The notes: generated by a model from the letters alone, not told the origin. 64,000 nt of DNA from Microcoleus sp. FACHB-831 (GCF_014695585.1 NZ_JACJON010000034.1:103854-167853), one strand, 5' to 3'; positions 35,872 to 45,426 are shown, numbered from the stretch's first letter. Numbers and translations: made by a program.

Positions 35872-37974
35872 TTAAAGTGTGAAATAAAATGTTGCGCCTT
35901 GCTCGACAGCAGCTTTCGCCCAGATACGCCCGCCGTGACGGTGAATGATGCGTTGCACGGTTGCTAACCCAATACCCGTACCTTCAAACTGACTATTTAC
36001 GTGCAGGCGCTGAAAAGCTCCAAAGAGTTTATCGGCATAGGTCATATCAAACCCAGCACCGTCATCTCGCAGGAAATAAATAGGGGGATTGGGAGTTATG
36101 GATGGGGATTGGTTCGATTTTGGATTTGGAACTTTAGATTTTAGATTGGGGGTTAACTCCTGAGTCTCTAGTCCCGATGAAGCATCAATAACGCCAAATT
36201 CGATGCTAGCGCGGTCGTGTTGGGATGTGTACTTCCAAGCATTACCGATCAGGTTCTCTAGTACGATCTGGAGTAGCCTGCGATCGCCGTTGGCAACTAC
36301 TCCTGCTTGGATTTGAAATTCCACACTGCGTTCCGGTTGCGTCTTTTGCAGTTCTTTGGCGATCGCCCCAGCCATTGCACTCATGTCAATTTCCTCTCGC
36401 TTTATCTCGCAGCCCGTAACTCGCGACAGCGCTAGCAAATCCTCAATCAGTTGAGACATCCGGTTTGTAGAATAACGAATGCGCTCTATGTATGTTTGAC
36501 CGTCACCACCCAGCTTGTCAGCATAATCTCTCACCAGCATTTTGCTAAAACCTTCAATGCGGCGCAGCGGGGCACGCAAGTCGTGGGATACAGAGTAGCT
36601 GAAGCTTTCTAGCTCTTGATTAACTACTTCCAGTTGGGCGGTGCGCTCTTTAAGGGCGACTTGCCCGAAATACTTAATGGTGATATCGTCGATCAGCCAG
36701 AGACGACCGGGCACATCGCGTACCTTAGTCGGGGTACTGGAAATACTCAGTACCGTTGGATCGTCGCCGCTAAAAATCCAGTGCCAATCGCGAATTTCAG
36801 CCCCCTGTTGAGAAAAAAACTGCGCCCCCTGAACAGCGATCGCCTCGCGATTTTCAGCGCTCATCCGTAACTTTGCCATAGCCTGCGATATCAACAGCGG
36901 TTCGACATCCCCTGGCATTAGACTGAGTAGATCTGCGGCAGTCTGATTCAGCCAGCCATGTTCGCCACTCTCATCAACAAACACCACCCCTTGCGGTATC
37001 GTCTCTAAAATAGCGCTGTAGCGTGCTTGTAGTTTGTCGAAGCTGAAGGTGGTGTGTTGAAACCGCAATACAGTTCTCAGCCCCCCTAATACCGACTCGA
37101 TGAAGCGTCGCAGATTTAAAGAGATGTCAGTGCGGGTATACCAAATTAGCAGGATCGCCCCCTGCACCCCTGAAGAGTCTCCCTTACTAACGGCAGGATC
37201 GAAGGGGGGTTGGAGTGGTAAAATCGCCAGCGACTGGGTTCCTTTAGCAACCAAAATACGCGCAGCATCAGGGCTAGAAGCATACTCAGGGTAGTAGCGG
37301 CAGCGGTTGTCTGTAAGTGCCGACTCAAATAGTTTGGGAGTTGTTAGTTTATTGGGCAGAGGCGCACAGCCCTTGGCTCCCTTGGGGGGGAGGCAGACGA
37401 ATGCTTCAGCAGTAACATCGTCGAGTTGCCGCAGTGCAAAAGCCGCATCAGCAAGCGCAAAGTCTCGCAGCAAGGCGATCGCTTGCTCGATAACGCTGTC
37501 GGGAGTAGCAGCGTTATCGGCATTAGTGAGCGTAGCTAGTACTGAGCGAGATGCCAAATCCCACTCAATACGGAGGATAAATGTGCGTAATAGTATACCT
37601 AGTAGGGCAGCCCCAATTGCGCTGGCGATCGCTCTTGTCTCAAAATGCGCCTGATGCGTCAGCAACACGTCGCTACCCAAGAGCGCTCCTGTCAGCAACG
37701 ATGCTACCCCTGCTGCTAGCAAACCCTGCGCTGGTGGGAGGGGTAGCATTGCCCCTACCGCCAATAGCAGCGGTGTTAGAAGTAGAACGGGAGACAGTCC
37801 GGCTAGAACTCCCAACCCCACAATTGCAATTGTTAGCCCTATTAAAGTTGGTCTAAAAGTTGGTAGCCGAGCCGGATGATTGTGCGGAGAGTTGGTAAAA
37901 AATAGCCAACTTTGCCGCATTAGCAGGCCACATTCTATGGTAAAACTCCAATATTTTGATGTTCGTTCCATCAC
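35872..37974 (-). CDS. Membrane histidine kinase with GAF and PAS domains
   Basis: A 700-residue kinase. A hydrophobic N-terminal region (residues about 42-135) has three or four membrane helices. A GAF-like domain follows (about 150-310), then a PAS domain (about 320-440, YSAILETIPQGVVFVDESGEHGWLNQTAADLL). The kinase core starts at ELEVVNQELESFSYSVSHDLRAPLRRIEGF and ends GTGIGLATVQRIIHRHGG. This core is strongly similar to that of the next gene (34241-35728), almost identical over the last 70 residues. A repeat-derived insert lies between the N-box and DDGAGFD. It starts 44 bases after the RsbQ-like gene, so the two are very probably cotranscribed. No receiver domain is present. Confidence 0.87.
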   Translation of the reverse strand: MMERTSKYWSFTIECGLLMRQSWLFFTNSPHNHPARLPTFRPTLIGLTIAIVGLGVLAGLSPVLLLTPLLLAVGAMLPLPPAQGLLAAGVASLLTGALLGSDVLLTHQAHFETRAIASAIGAALLGILLRTFILRIEWDLASRSVLATLTNADNAATPDSVIEQAIALLRDFALADAAFALRQLDDVTAEAFVCLPPKGAKGCAPLPNKLTTPKLFESALTDNRCRYYPEYASSPDAARILVAKGTQSLAILPLQPPFDPAVSKGDSSGVQGAILLIWYTRTDISLNLRRFIESVLGGLRTVLRFQHTTFSFDKLQARYSAILETIPQGVVFVDESGEHGWLNQTAADLLSLMPGDVEPLLISQAMAKLRMSAENREAIAVQGAQFFSQQGAEIRDWHWIFSGDDPTVLSISSTPTKVRDVPGRLWLIDDITIKYFGQVALKERTAQLEVVNQELESFSYSVSHDLRAPLRRIEGFSKMLVRDYADKLGGDGQTYIERIRYSTNRMSQLIEDLLALSRVTGCEIKREEIDMSAMAGAIAKELQKTQPERSVEFQIQAGVVANGDRRLLQIVLENLIGNAWKYTSQHDRASIEFGVIDASSGLETQELTPNLKSKVPNPKSNQSPSITPNPPIYFLRDDGAGFDMTYADKLFGAFQRLHVNSQFEGTGIGLATVQRIIHRHGGRIWAKAAVEQGATFYFTL

Positions 37975-38018
37975 ACAGATGGTAGCCTGATTTAATACCT
38001 GGCTGGGAACGTAGATTT

Positions 38019-38828
38019 TTAGTTCCAGGCGGCTGCTGCAACTTTGGCGATCGCGCTTGTCACTACGTCGGGCGAACTCATGTGAGGTAAATGACCATTT
38101 GCAGCTATGGGTAGCAGTTTACTGGTAGATACGTTTCGCGATATGTAAGTGCCCACCTCTGTAGGCACGGCAACGTCGTTGTTCGACTGTAAAACCAGTG
38201 TTGGTACTTTCAGGCGAGACAATTCAGCGCGGTGGTCGGATTGGTAAATCACCCGTGCTACGGCGATCGCTATATCCGGGCGGATTGCCGAAAGGGTATT
38301 TGCAAACTCAGTAGCCAGTTCTGGACGCTCTGGGTTGCCCATTGCTATTGGCGCAAATCCACTCGCCCAAGCATGGTAATTGGATGACATGGCAGCATAA
38401 AATGCATCCAGGTCAGATTGCTCGAAGCCGCCGACGTATCCTGTATCGTTCAGGTAGCGGGGCGATGCGCTTACGAATATCAGATGGCTGAACAGTTCTG
38501 GATCTTCCAACGCCGCTAGCATGCTCACCATCCCGCTAACTGAGTGCCCCACCAGCAGGCAATTTTTAAGTTTTAATTCGTAGCACACTTCTAGCAAATC
38601 CTCGGCGTAACTATGGAGGCTGCTGTAGCGGCGCGGACTGTAAGCATTAAAATCTGATTTTCCCGCACCTACGTGATCGAAGAGTACGATGCGATATTTC
38701 GATGCTAATGCCGCTACTTGGTGTCTCCAAGCTGTCTGGTCGGAGCCGAAGCCATGGGCAAACACGAGTGTCTGCTTGCCATTGCCCAGCACGTTTACAT
38801 TATTCCGCTGTAGGACGCTCGTTGCCAT
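38019..38828 (-). CDS. RsbQ-like alpha/beta hydrolase
   Basis: A 269-residue hydrolase of the RsbQ group. In Bacillus, RsbQ is needed by the PAS-domain phosphatase RsbP to signal energy stress; the plant receptors D14 and KAI2 belong to the same family. The catalytic triad is visible as Ser96 in GHSVSG, Asp218 in QSNNDVAVP and His246 in ANGHLPH. The oxyanion region (FAHGFGSDQTAW) and family motif YVGGFEQSDLDAF are intact. It is the first gene of a minus-strand cluster with two histidine kinases. The neighbouring PAS kinase is its likely partner, by analogy with RsbQ and RsbP. Confidence 0.85.
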   Translation of the reverse strand: MATSVLQRNNVNVLGNGKQTLVFAHGFGSDQTAWRHQVAALASKYRIVLFDHVGAGKSDFNAYSPRRYSSLHSYAEDLLEVCYELKLKNCLLVGHSVSGMVSMLAALEDPELFSHLIFVSASPRYLNDTGYVGGFEQSDLDAFYAAMSSNYHAWASGFAPIAMGNPERPELATEFANTLSAIRPDIAIAVARVIYQSDHRAELSRLKVPTLVLQSNNDVAVPTEVGTYISRNVSTSKLLPIAANGHLPHMSSPDVVTSAIAKVAAAAWN

Positions 38829-39392
38829 AGTTGAGTTCTTTAGTTTTGAGTTTACATCGCCGCTGGGGGCGCTTTGGTTCAGATTTTGGAACTTAAGCGT
38901 TTAGGAATTATCAGTTCGCTTGTTAATACTTAATTTAAGATAAAAAGCCAAAAAGCCCAAATTATGCTTCTACCAACTAATGTCTCCCCACTGGATGGTA
39001 AAAGCCTGGTAGCTTCACCAACAAAATGAAATTACTATTAGCAACAACTTTAAAAAAGTTATAAGCCATAAATGAGGGTTATCATTTCTGCTGTTAGTTA
39101 ATTATAAAGCAACAATTTTCCTTTATCATTTAATAAAATAATTGGCTAGCTCTTTTATCAGTTTGTTGCAAAAACAACCATAACTTTAAAATTGTAATGA
39201 TTTTTTAAAGAGAATGTAATGTTATTTCATAAGGCAGAGGCGAGAATACTGCCAATGCCTGAAGATATCAGAGGTTAAAATTGCTATGGGCACAGAGCAA
39301 TTGGTGGCGCGATCGCTATTACAACTCGGCTGCATACTACAAAAGGTTAGTGGGTTATGGTTGGGAAGTAAGTCACGGGAGGAATTGTAACC
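38829..39392. other. Spacer, no gene seen
   Basis: AT-rich spacer between divergent genes. A weak hairpin (AACTT/AAGTT near 39046-39060) and poly-A/T runs are present. No reading frame looks coding. Its right end supplies GGAGG (39378-39382) for the downstream TTG start. Confidence 0.4.
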
Positions 39393-42110
39393 TTGATTCC
39401 CGATCCCCCTTCATCGAAGAACAAAGGCTCAAAGGCATCAGAAACATCCCTAGAAGCCGGGTTAGCGGCTTTAAAGAAGTCTGATTACCCTCGCGCGATC
39501 GCGCTCTTAGAAAACGTCTGCCAGTTTGAGCTAAGTGAAAATATAGTATTACGCGCTCAAATGGGGCTGGTAGCAGCTTATGAACGCGCTGGCGAAGTCG
39601 AAAGAGCGATCGCGCTATGCCAAACCCTAGCTCAAAGCTCGAACCCCAAAGTGAAACAATGGGGCGATCGCGCTCTTGCAGATATAGCAAAGCGTTACCC
39701 TGGAGGTTTGGCCAATAGCGTCAACTCCGCGCCACAACCAGCATCAGATGTAACGGGCTTTGTGCCCATAGACCAGAAGCAACCTCCCAATCCGATATCC
39801 GCAGCAGGATCGGATGTCACGGGCTTCGTGTCATTAGACCAGACACCTGCAAATCGGACGCGATCGCCCGCATCAGAAAGTACGGGTTTTGTCCCAATAA
39901 ATCAAACGTCTCAAGCGGGAAAAACAACAGAGAAATCGCCTCGCCCCCCTTCCTCCGTCCCTCCCCAAGGAGGTAGGAGCAGTATCCCCGTACCTCCCGC
40001 AGAGAAGAAGAGCAACAGAGCAGAAAAGCCAGAAAAACCCCTAATAAAAGCTGAGGAAGAGAATTATTCAGCTAGCACTGAAGAACTAACGGAAACTGAA
40101 GAACTAACGGAAACTGAAGAATTAGTAAACGTTCAAAACTCAACACTAGCCTCTTGGCGACAGGCTGGACGCGCCTCTTCTTGGCGTACGATGAAGCCAA
40201 TAAAGCTAAGACGCCTGTGGATGGTGCAAGCGGGAACTGCGATCGCTCTTTTTTGGTTGATTAACAGCCTCATCCACTGGGCTTTAGCCAGTATTTACGG
40301 TATTCTCCCTTCCTTGCCCTTCGGTCAACAGATTATAAGTTTCTATAACGCTCCGACTCTCCCCCTCTCAATTTTTCTGCTCGTCCTTCTCTGCACGTCC
40401 CCTTGGTTAATCGACGCGCTGCTAAAACTTTTTTACCCCCAAATTAGCTCTCTATCTCTGCCAGTGCTTGCAAAACACAGCCCAGAAGCAGCCAAGGTGT
40501 TGCCTCGTGTTTGCCGCCAGCATCGCGTTTCTATGCCCGCTTTGAAGGTTTTACCAACTAATGCACCGATTGCACTGAGTTATGGAAATCTGCCTCGTAA
40601 CGCGAGGATTGTGGTAAGTCAGGGATTGTTGCAGCAATTAACAGATGACGAGATAGCTAATATCTATGCTGGTGAGTTGGGGCATATTGTCCAACACAAA
40701 CCGATAGGTTTAGCGATCGCAGCTGTAGTGTACTTAATTGGCGGCTTGTTAACTCTGGCGGGCAACTTTGAACTGGCTGGCTATTGCTGGTGGATTGCCA
40801 TAGCGTGTTTACCTGTTGGGTTTAATTTAGCCCTGATGTCCCTGATCGTCTTAATAATCCAGATACCCTACAGCGCATACTGGCAAGTGGCAAAGTGGGC
40901 AAATGGCATCAAATTAAAAATACAAACCGAAAAATTGCAAGGTTTTGTCCTTTTCGTTTATAGGGCGGAACTTTATGCAGCCGGAGTCGTGGCTGCGGTA
41001 AGTTACGGCTTATATTGGCTGCTGCGTTGGCCTGGTTTGTGGTTTTCTAGGGCTAGGATTTACTATAGCGATCGCATAGCTGCTGAGACGACGGGCAATC
41101 CCAATGGCTTAACTCGCGCTTTGCTGAAAATCGCTATGGGCACGAGTGCCGATGTGAAAGAACAGCGGTTAACCAGTTGGCTTCTGCAAGGCTTTGACTT
41201 GCTGACACCTCTGGGATATCGACAAGCTATTGCGCTGGGCAGTTTTTATCCCCAAAAGCCGTTTGAAGAACTCTTAGCCTGGGATTGTATCAATCCTTAC
41301 CGTAACTGGTTAGTTACTACTTATTCTCATCCTCTCACTGGCGATCGCTTGCAACTCCTCTCCCGCTATGCCCAATTTTGGCAACTAGAGACGGAACTAG
41401 ATTTGCAGCCCAGCGCCCCTTTCCCCCGTACCTTACCTGCTAAGGCTGAGAAAGTTTTAGGCAGCCACAAAGGATTGCCTTTATTGCAAAGTGCGCTATT
41501 TTTTGGATTGCTGATAGCTATTGCGCTAAGGATACTGTTCTGGATCTTGGGAGGAATTGGCAACCTACTTAACATTTGGCAACTGATATGGATGTTTGGC
41601 TCTAGCACCCTTTTTGTTGGTTGTCTGCTAGTTGGTTTTAGCCTCAGCATTTTCATGCACATCAACGCCTATTTTCCAGATATCAAAACTGACAATTTGC
41701 CAAAACAATCTAGTTTGCCTGACCTAGTGGCTAATCCCACTTTAATGGTTGCAGATAGTCTTCCTGTCGCATTAACAGGCAAACTCTTGGGGCGTCCCGG
41801 TTGTCTCAACTGGCTGGGACAGGATTTAATTCTCGAAACGCCAAAGGGTCTGGTCAAACTACACTTTTATTCCTTTCTGGGGCCTTTTGGCAACCTCTGG
41901 GCGCGGGCAGTCCGTCCCAGCGATTTTATAGAGCGGCAGGTTACAGTTACTGGCTGGTTCCGTCGGGGAGCAACTGCCTGGATTGACTTGGAGACCATCA
42001 GCGCCCCAGGAGGGGTAAATATTACTGCGAAATTTCCAATTTGGGTAACTGCCCTTGCCTGTGCGTCTGCTGTATGGGGAGCCTGGATTATCTGGCAAGC
42101 CAGCGCTTAA
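39393..42110 (+). CDS. M48-like membrane metallopeptidase homologue with degenerate zinc motif
   Basis: A 905-residue protein. Residues 15-110 are TPR-like helices (GLAALKKSDYPRAIALLENV, AAYERAGEVERAIALCQTLAQ). A Pro/Ser/Thr-rich linker holds three copies of a (D/E)STGFVP-like motif and an EELTETEELTE run. Membrane helices and an M48 (Ste24/HtpX-like) domain follow (about 380-590), then more helices and a C-terminal beta-rich domain. The zinc motif HExxH reads GELGH (residues 427-431), so the first His ligand is Gly. The usual later Glu-x-x-Ala-Asp reads I-Y-Y-S-D. It is probably not an active protease. The TTG start is supported by GGAGG at 39378-39382; no upstream ATG exists in frame. Confidence 0.8.
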   Translation: MIPDPPSSKNKGSKASETSLEAGLAALKKSDYPRAIALLENVCQFELSENIVLRAQMGLVAAYERAGEVERAIALCQTLAQSSNPKVKQWGDRALADIAKRYPGGLANSVNSAPQPASDVTGFVPIDQKQPPNPISAAGSDVTGFVSLDQTPANRTRSPASESTGFVPINQTSQAGKTTEKSPRPPSSVPPQGGRSSIPVPPAEKKSNRAEKPEKPLIKAEEENYSASTEELTETEELTETEELVNVQNSTLASWRQAGRASSWRTMKPIKLRRLWMVQAGTAIALFWLINSLIHWALASIYGILPSLPFGQQIISFYNAPTLPLSIFLLVLLCTSPWLIDALLKLFYPQISSLSLPVLAKHSPEAAKVLPRVCRQHRVSMPALKVLPTNAPIALSYGNLPRNARIVVSQGLLQQLTDDEIANIYAGELGHIVQHKPIGLAIAAVVYLIGGLLTLAGNFELAGYCWWIAIACLPVGFNLALMSLIVLIIQIPYSAYWQVAKWANGIKLKIQTEKLQGFVLFVYRAELYAAGVVAAVSYGLYWLLRWPGLWFSRARIYYSDRIAAETTGNPNGLTRALLKIAMGTSADVKEQRLTSWLLQGFDLLTPLGYRQAIALGSFYPQKPFEELLAWDCINPYRNWLVTTYSHPLTGDRLQLLSRYAQFWQLETELDLQPSAPFPRTLPAKAEKVLGSHKGLPLLQSALFFGLLIAIALRILFWILGGIGNLLNIWQLIWMFGSSTLFVGCLLVGFSLSIFMHINAYFPDIKTDNLPKQSSLPDLVANPTLMVADSLPVALTGKLLGRPGCLNWLGQDLILETPKGLVKLHFYSFLGPFGNLWARAVRPSDFIERQVTVTGWFRRGATAWIDLETISAPGGVNITAKFPIWVTALACASAVWGAWIIWQASA

Positions 42111-42246
42111 TTTTGGATTTTCAATTGGGCGCAAAAAAAGGATTTTTTAGCATAACCTTTTCGTAGTCTACGCGGATGCCCCTCTCCCACTCTCTCCTGA
42201 CGACCAACAACCAACTCCCACTTTTGGTAGAAATCATAAATAAATG

Positions 42247-42275
42247 TTGCGAGGACTGCGGAAAATTGTTACATT
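42247..42275 (+). promoter_or_regulatory. Promoter-like pair for a possible small RNA
   Basis: TTGCGA (42247-42252) and TACATT (42270-42275) are separated by 17 bases, as in a sigma-70 promoter. Transcription would start near 42282. No reading frame starts nearby; the next structure is the terminator at 42389-42416. Confidence 0.4.
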
Positions 42276-42281
42276 AATTTA

Positions 42282-42416
42282 CAGGAAGCCGATAGAACTA
42301 GAGGACGCCTGAAGTTTTGGCACATTATTTGGCATAGCTCAACCGTCTTGGTATCAAGGTTTTCCTCCTCCCAACACAGCAAGCTAGTACCAGCCGCCCT
42401 TCGTGGCTGGTTTTTT
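42282..42416 (+). ncRNA. Candidate small RNA, about 135 nt
   Basis: The stretch between a promoter-like pair and a strong terminator has no coding potential. The terminator lies about 280 bases past the M48-like gene and 170 before the next gene, which is odd for either but fits an independent short transcript. A pyrimidine-rich segment (TTTTCCTCCTCCCAAC, 42359-42374) could be a single-stranded anti-Shine-Dalgarno seed. This is a prediction from layout only. Confidence 0.35.
42389..42416 (+). terminator. Rho-independent terminator
   Basis: ACCAGCC (42389-42395) pairs with GGCTGGT (42405-42411), followed by Ts to 42416. The loop is GCCCTTCGT. It ends either the M48-like transcript or the candidate small RNA. 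Confidence 0.82.
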
Positions 42417-42589
42417 ATTTGTTTTTCCCGCAGATACCCAAGGGTAATTTTATCGAGGCTGAGATGCCAAAATTGGCGATCGCCAACAACATTTTTTAAC
42501 TATAGCGATACCGATAAAATAAGAGTTTTAAGAAGTTGGCCTGGTATTCTTTAAGGGTGGCAGAATCCATAGTTAGTTTTATATAAAGT

Positions 42590-43693
42590 ATGCGATCGCA
42601 GTCGCGTCTGACCGTTAGATCGAGTTTAGGCGGTTGGTTTAACCGCAAATTAAGCCTAGTTTTGCTATTAGCGATCGCTCTACTATTCGGCTGTGAATTA
42701 GTAGGAAATAGAAATATAGTTAAAAATAACGCTGTTTCTTCTAGGGAACAAGCCATCAACCCGCAAATAGTTGCCCTCCAACCGCAATTTGATGCGGCTC
42801 GTACCTTTTCTGCTGGGCTGGCGGCGGTAAAAATAGGCCGCCAATTTGGCTATATCGATAAAACTGGCAAATTTATAATTAGAAAACAATTTGATGTTGC
42901 TCTGTCTTTTTCCTCTGGTCTAGCAGCGATAAAAATGGGACGCAAATGGGGCTATATCGATATAACTGGCAAGTTAGTTATCCAGCCACAATTCGATCAT
43001 GGTAATGATTTTTCCTCGGATATGGCAGCGGTAAAGATAGGCAAAAAATGGGGCTATGTCCACAAAAATGGCAAGTTAGCCATACAGCCTGAATTTGAGG
43101 AGGATAGAAGATTTTCCGAAGGGCTAGCCGTAGTAAAGATCGGTAGCAAATATGGGTATATCAACAATATTGGCAAATTTACCATAAAGGCGCAATTTGA
43201 CGAGGCTAGAAGCTTTTCAGAAGGTCTAGCAGCAGTAAAGATTAGCGACAATTGGGGCTATATCAATAAGAATGGCAAGTTTGAGATCGAACCGCAATTT
43301 AATGAGGCTGGTGACTTTTATTCAGGGCTGGCGGCGGTAAACACGGAAGGAAAATGCGGCTATATTGACAAGACTGGAGACTTGGCAATAGAACCACAAT
43401 TTGATTGGGGCGGGGGTTTTTCTGAAGGTCTGGCGGCGATATCGATAGCCGACAAGGTGGGCTACATTGACAAAATGGGAAACATCGTCATCTCGCCGCA
43501 ATTTGATAGGATATATGATTTTTCATCTGGGATGGCAGCGGTCAAGATTGGCGATAAGTGGGGCTATATCGACAAAAAGGGTAACTTAGCAATCCAGCCG
43601 CAATTTGATGGTGCTTTGTCTTTTTCCCAAGGGATGGCGCGGGTAAAGGTTGGGGACAAGTATGGCTATGTTCGCCATCCCTTAAAGAATTAA
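42590..43693 (+). CDS. WG-repeat lipoprotein
   Basis: A 367-residue protein made of nine WG (KWG) repeats of about 34 residues each. Each repeat reads roughly as Phe-Asp, FSxGLAAVKIG, then a WGYIDKxGK turn and an IxPQ strand. Such repeats form beta-structured surfaces that probably bind proteins or polymers. An N-terminal hydrophobic helix with a lipobox-like ALLFGC suggests a lipoprotein exported to the envelope. Function is unknown. It ends one base before the convergent hisB stop codon. Confidence 0.82.
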   Translation: MRSQSRLTVRSSLGGWFNRKLSLVLLLAIALLFGCELVGNRNIVKNNAVSSREQAINPQIVALQPQFDAARTFSAGLAAVKIGRQFGYIDKTGKFIIRKQFDVALSFSSGLAAIKMGRKWGYIDITGKLVIQPQFDHGNDFSSDMAAVKIGKKWGYVHKNGKLAIQPEFEEDRRFSEGLAVVKIGSKYGYINNIGKFTIKAQFDEARSFSEGLAAVKISDNWGYINKNGKFEIEPQFNEAGDFYSGLAAVNTEGKCGYIDKTGDLAIEPQFDWGGGFSEGLAAISIADKVGYIDKMGNIVISPQFDRIYDFSSGMAAVKIGDKWGYIDKKGNLAIQPQFDGALSFSQGMARVKVGDKYGYVRHPLKN

Positions 43694-43694
43694 A

Positions 43695-44339
43695 TTACAG
43701 CACGCCTTTAGAACTAGGAATTGCACCAGCACGGCGCAAATCAATTTCTGCTGCTAGGCGGAGCGATCGCGCAAATGCTTTAAATGTCGCTTCGATAATG
43801 TGATGCGAATTAATTCCATCCAACTGTCGGATATGCAGCGTCATTTGGCTGTGATTCACGACAGCTACAAAGAACTCACGCACCAGTTGGGTGTCATAAG
43901 TACCTACTCGCTGGGTGGGAATCTCTAAGCCATAGCTAAGATGAGGGCGTCCAGAGAAGTCTAGCGCTACTTGAACCAATGCTTCATCTAAGGGCGCAAG
44001 GAAATTACCAAAGCGGACGATACCTTTGCGATCGCCCAGCGCTTTGCCCAATGCTTGTCCCAAGGTAATCCCCACATCTTCATTAGTGTGGTGGTCGTCA
44101 ATTTCTATATCGCCCGTTGCCCTAACTTCCAAATCTATTAACCCGTGAGAGGCGATTTGATGGAGCATGTGGTCTAAAAATGGGACTCCCGTAGACGCAA
44201 TGCAGCGTCCCTGACCATCTAGATTGATAGTAACTTGTACATCTGTTTCCCCAGTCTTGCGGCTAACAGAGGCAATTCGGGCACCGTCTAGCTGTTGTGG
44301 GTGTTGTAAGGATGGAATTGCGCGATCGCTTGTCTGCAT
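43695..44339 (-). CDS. hisB: Imidazoleglycerol-phosphate dehydratase
   Basis: HisB makes imidazole-acetol phosphate in histidine synthesis. The two metal-binding His-rich motifs are present: [10 protein letters not shown] and [12 protein letters not shown]. The substrate loop [20 protein letters not shown] is intact. It has 214 residues from the ATG at 44339 (MQTSDRA), which fits cyanobacterial HisB; an ATG at 44384 adds 15 residues. Its stop is one base from the convergent WG-repeat gene, so no terminator space exists between them. The short spacer to fabI (44385-44450) holds CCCTATTCCC-type repeats. Confidence 0.93.
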   Translation of the reverse strand: MQTSDRAIPSLQHPQQLDGARIASVSRKTGETDVQVTINLDGQGRCIASTGVPFLDHMLHQIASHGLIDLEVRATGDIEIDDHHTNEDVGITLGQALGKALGDRKGIVRFGNFLAPLDEALVQVALDFSGRPHLSYGLEIPTQRVGTYDTQLVREFFVAVVNHSQMTLHIRQLDGINSHHIIEATFKAFARSLRLAAEIDLRRAGAIPSSKGVL

Positions 44340-44450
44340 ATTGGTAATTGCTTCGAGGGCGTGCGGTATTGGGTAATCGGTCATCAGGCATGGCGAATTG
44401 GATTTTTCCCATTCCCTATTCCCGATTCCCCATTCCCTATTCCCAGTTTG

Positions 44451-45227
44451 TTACATTCCCATTATTTCGTAACCAGCATCCACATACAGAACTTGGCCAG
44501 TAATTCCGCTGGACAAATCGCTGCACAAGAAACTAGCGGCATTTCCCACTTCCAACTGAGTCACCGTGCGCCGCAGCGGTGCTATTTCCTCAACGTGGTG
44601 AATCATATCGAGAATTCCCCCCACTGCTGAAGACGCTAGGGTACGAATGGGACCCGCAGAAATAGCATTGACTCGGATGTTAGAGGGGCCAAGTTCGCTT
44701 GCTAGGTAACGGACGCTCATTTCCAAGCCAGACTTGGCGATTCCCATAACGTTATAGTTGGGAATTACCTTGACGCCGCCGAGGTAGGTAAGGGTGACAA
44801 TACTGCCGCCTTCTGTCATCAGCGGTTTAGCTGCGCCAGCTAGTTGGACTAGCGAGTAGGTACTGATTTCTAAGGCTTGGGTGAAACCTGCGCGTGTGGT
44901 TTTGCTAAAGTCACCCGATAAATCGTCTTTGTTGGCAAACGCGAGGCAATGGATGAGGATGTCTAGCTTTCCCCACTTGTCGCCGATGGCCTCGAATGTA
45001 GACTGGATTTGACTATCGTTTTGGACATCGCAGGGTAAAAACAGGCTGGGGTTCAGGGGTTCTACCAGTTCTGCGACTTTTTTCTCAAAGCGGCCTTTTT
45101 CGTCGGGTAGGTAAGTGATACCCAACTCGGCTCCTGCTTTGTGCAACTGTTGGGCAATGCCCCACGCGATGGAGCGATTGTTGGCAATGCCAGTGACAAG
45201 GGCTTTTTTTCCGGTTAGATTCAGCAT
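44451..45227 (-). CDS. fabI: Enoyl-[acyl-carrier-protein] reductase (NADH)
   Basis: FabI does the last reduction of fatty acid elongation. This short-chain dehydrogenase has the FabI-type nucleotide motif GIANNRSIAWGIA, the HCLAFANKDDLSGDF region and the catalytic Tyr-x6-Lys in YNVMGIAK. SAGPIRTLASS and the end GQVLYVDAGYEIMGM are diagnostic. It has 258 residues, the usual length. It precedes hisB on the minus strand and may be cotranscribed with it. It is divergent from ntcA. Confidence 0.95.
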   Translation of the reverse strand: MLNLTGKKALVTGIANNRSIAWGIAQQLHKAGAELGITYLPDEKGRFEKKVAELVEPLNPSLFLPCDVQNDSQIQSTFEAIGDKWGKLDILIHCLAFANKDDLSGDFSKTTRAGFTQALEISTYSLVQLAGAAKPLMTEGGSIVTLTYLGGVKVIPNYNVMGIAKSGLEMSVRYLASELGPSNIRVNAISAGPIRTLASSAVGGILDMIHHVEEIAPLRRTVTQLEVGNAASFLCSDLSSGITGQVLYVDAGYEIMGM

Positions 45228-45426
45228 AATATTCTATCCTATAGGCAATGAGCAGCTAACTAAACACAAAGGCAATATTTTATAGGCAATGAGGAGTTGA
45301 TAAAAAGCCAACAGCACGAGCATAGGCAGTATTTTGGAAATATTGCAATCCGCGCTACCCTATTATCTACGGCGATCGCGCTAATACATTTTATTGCGGG
45401 GTCAGATCGTGATTTTCAGTTATTTT

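Noticed and set aside
39281..39484. A short plus-strand frame overlapping the start of the M48-like gene
   Set aside because: It ends inside the larger gene in another frame and has no recognisable domain.
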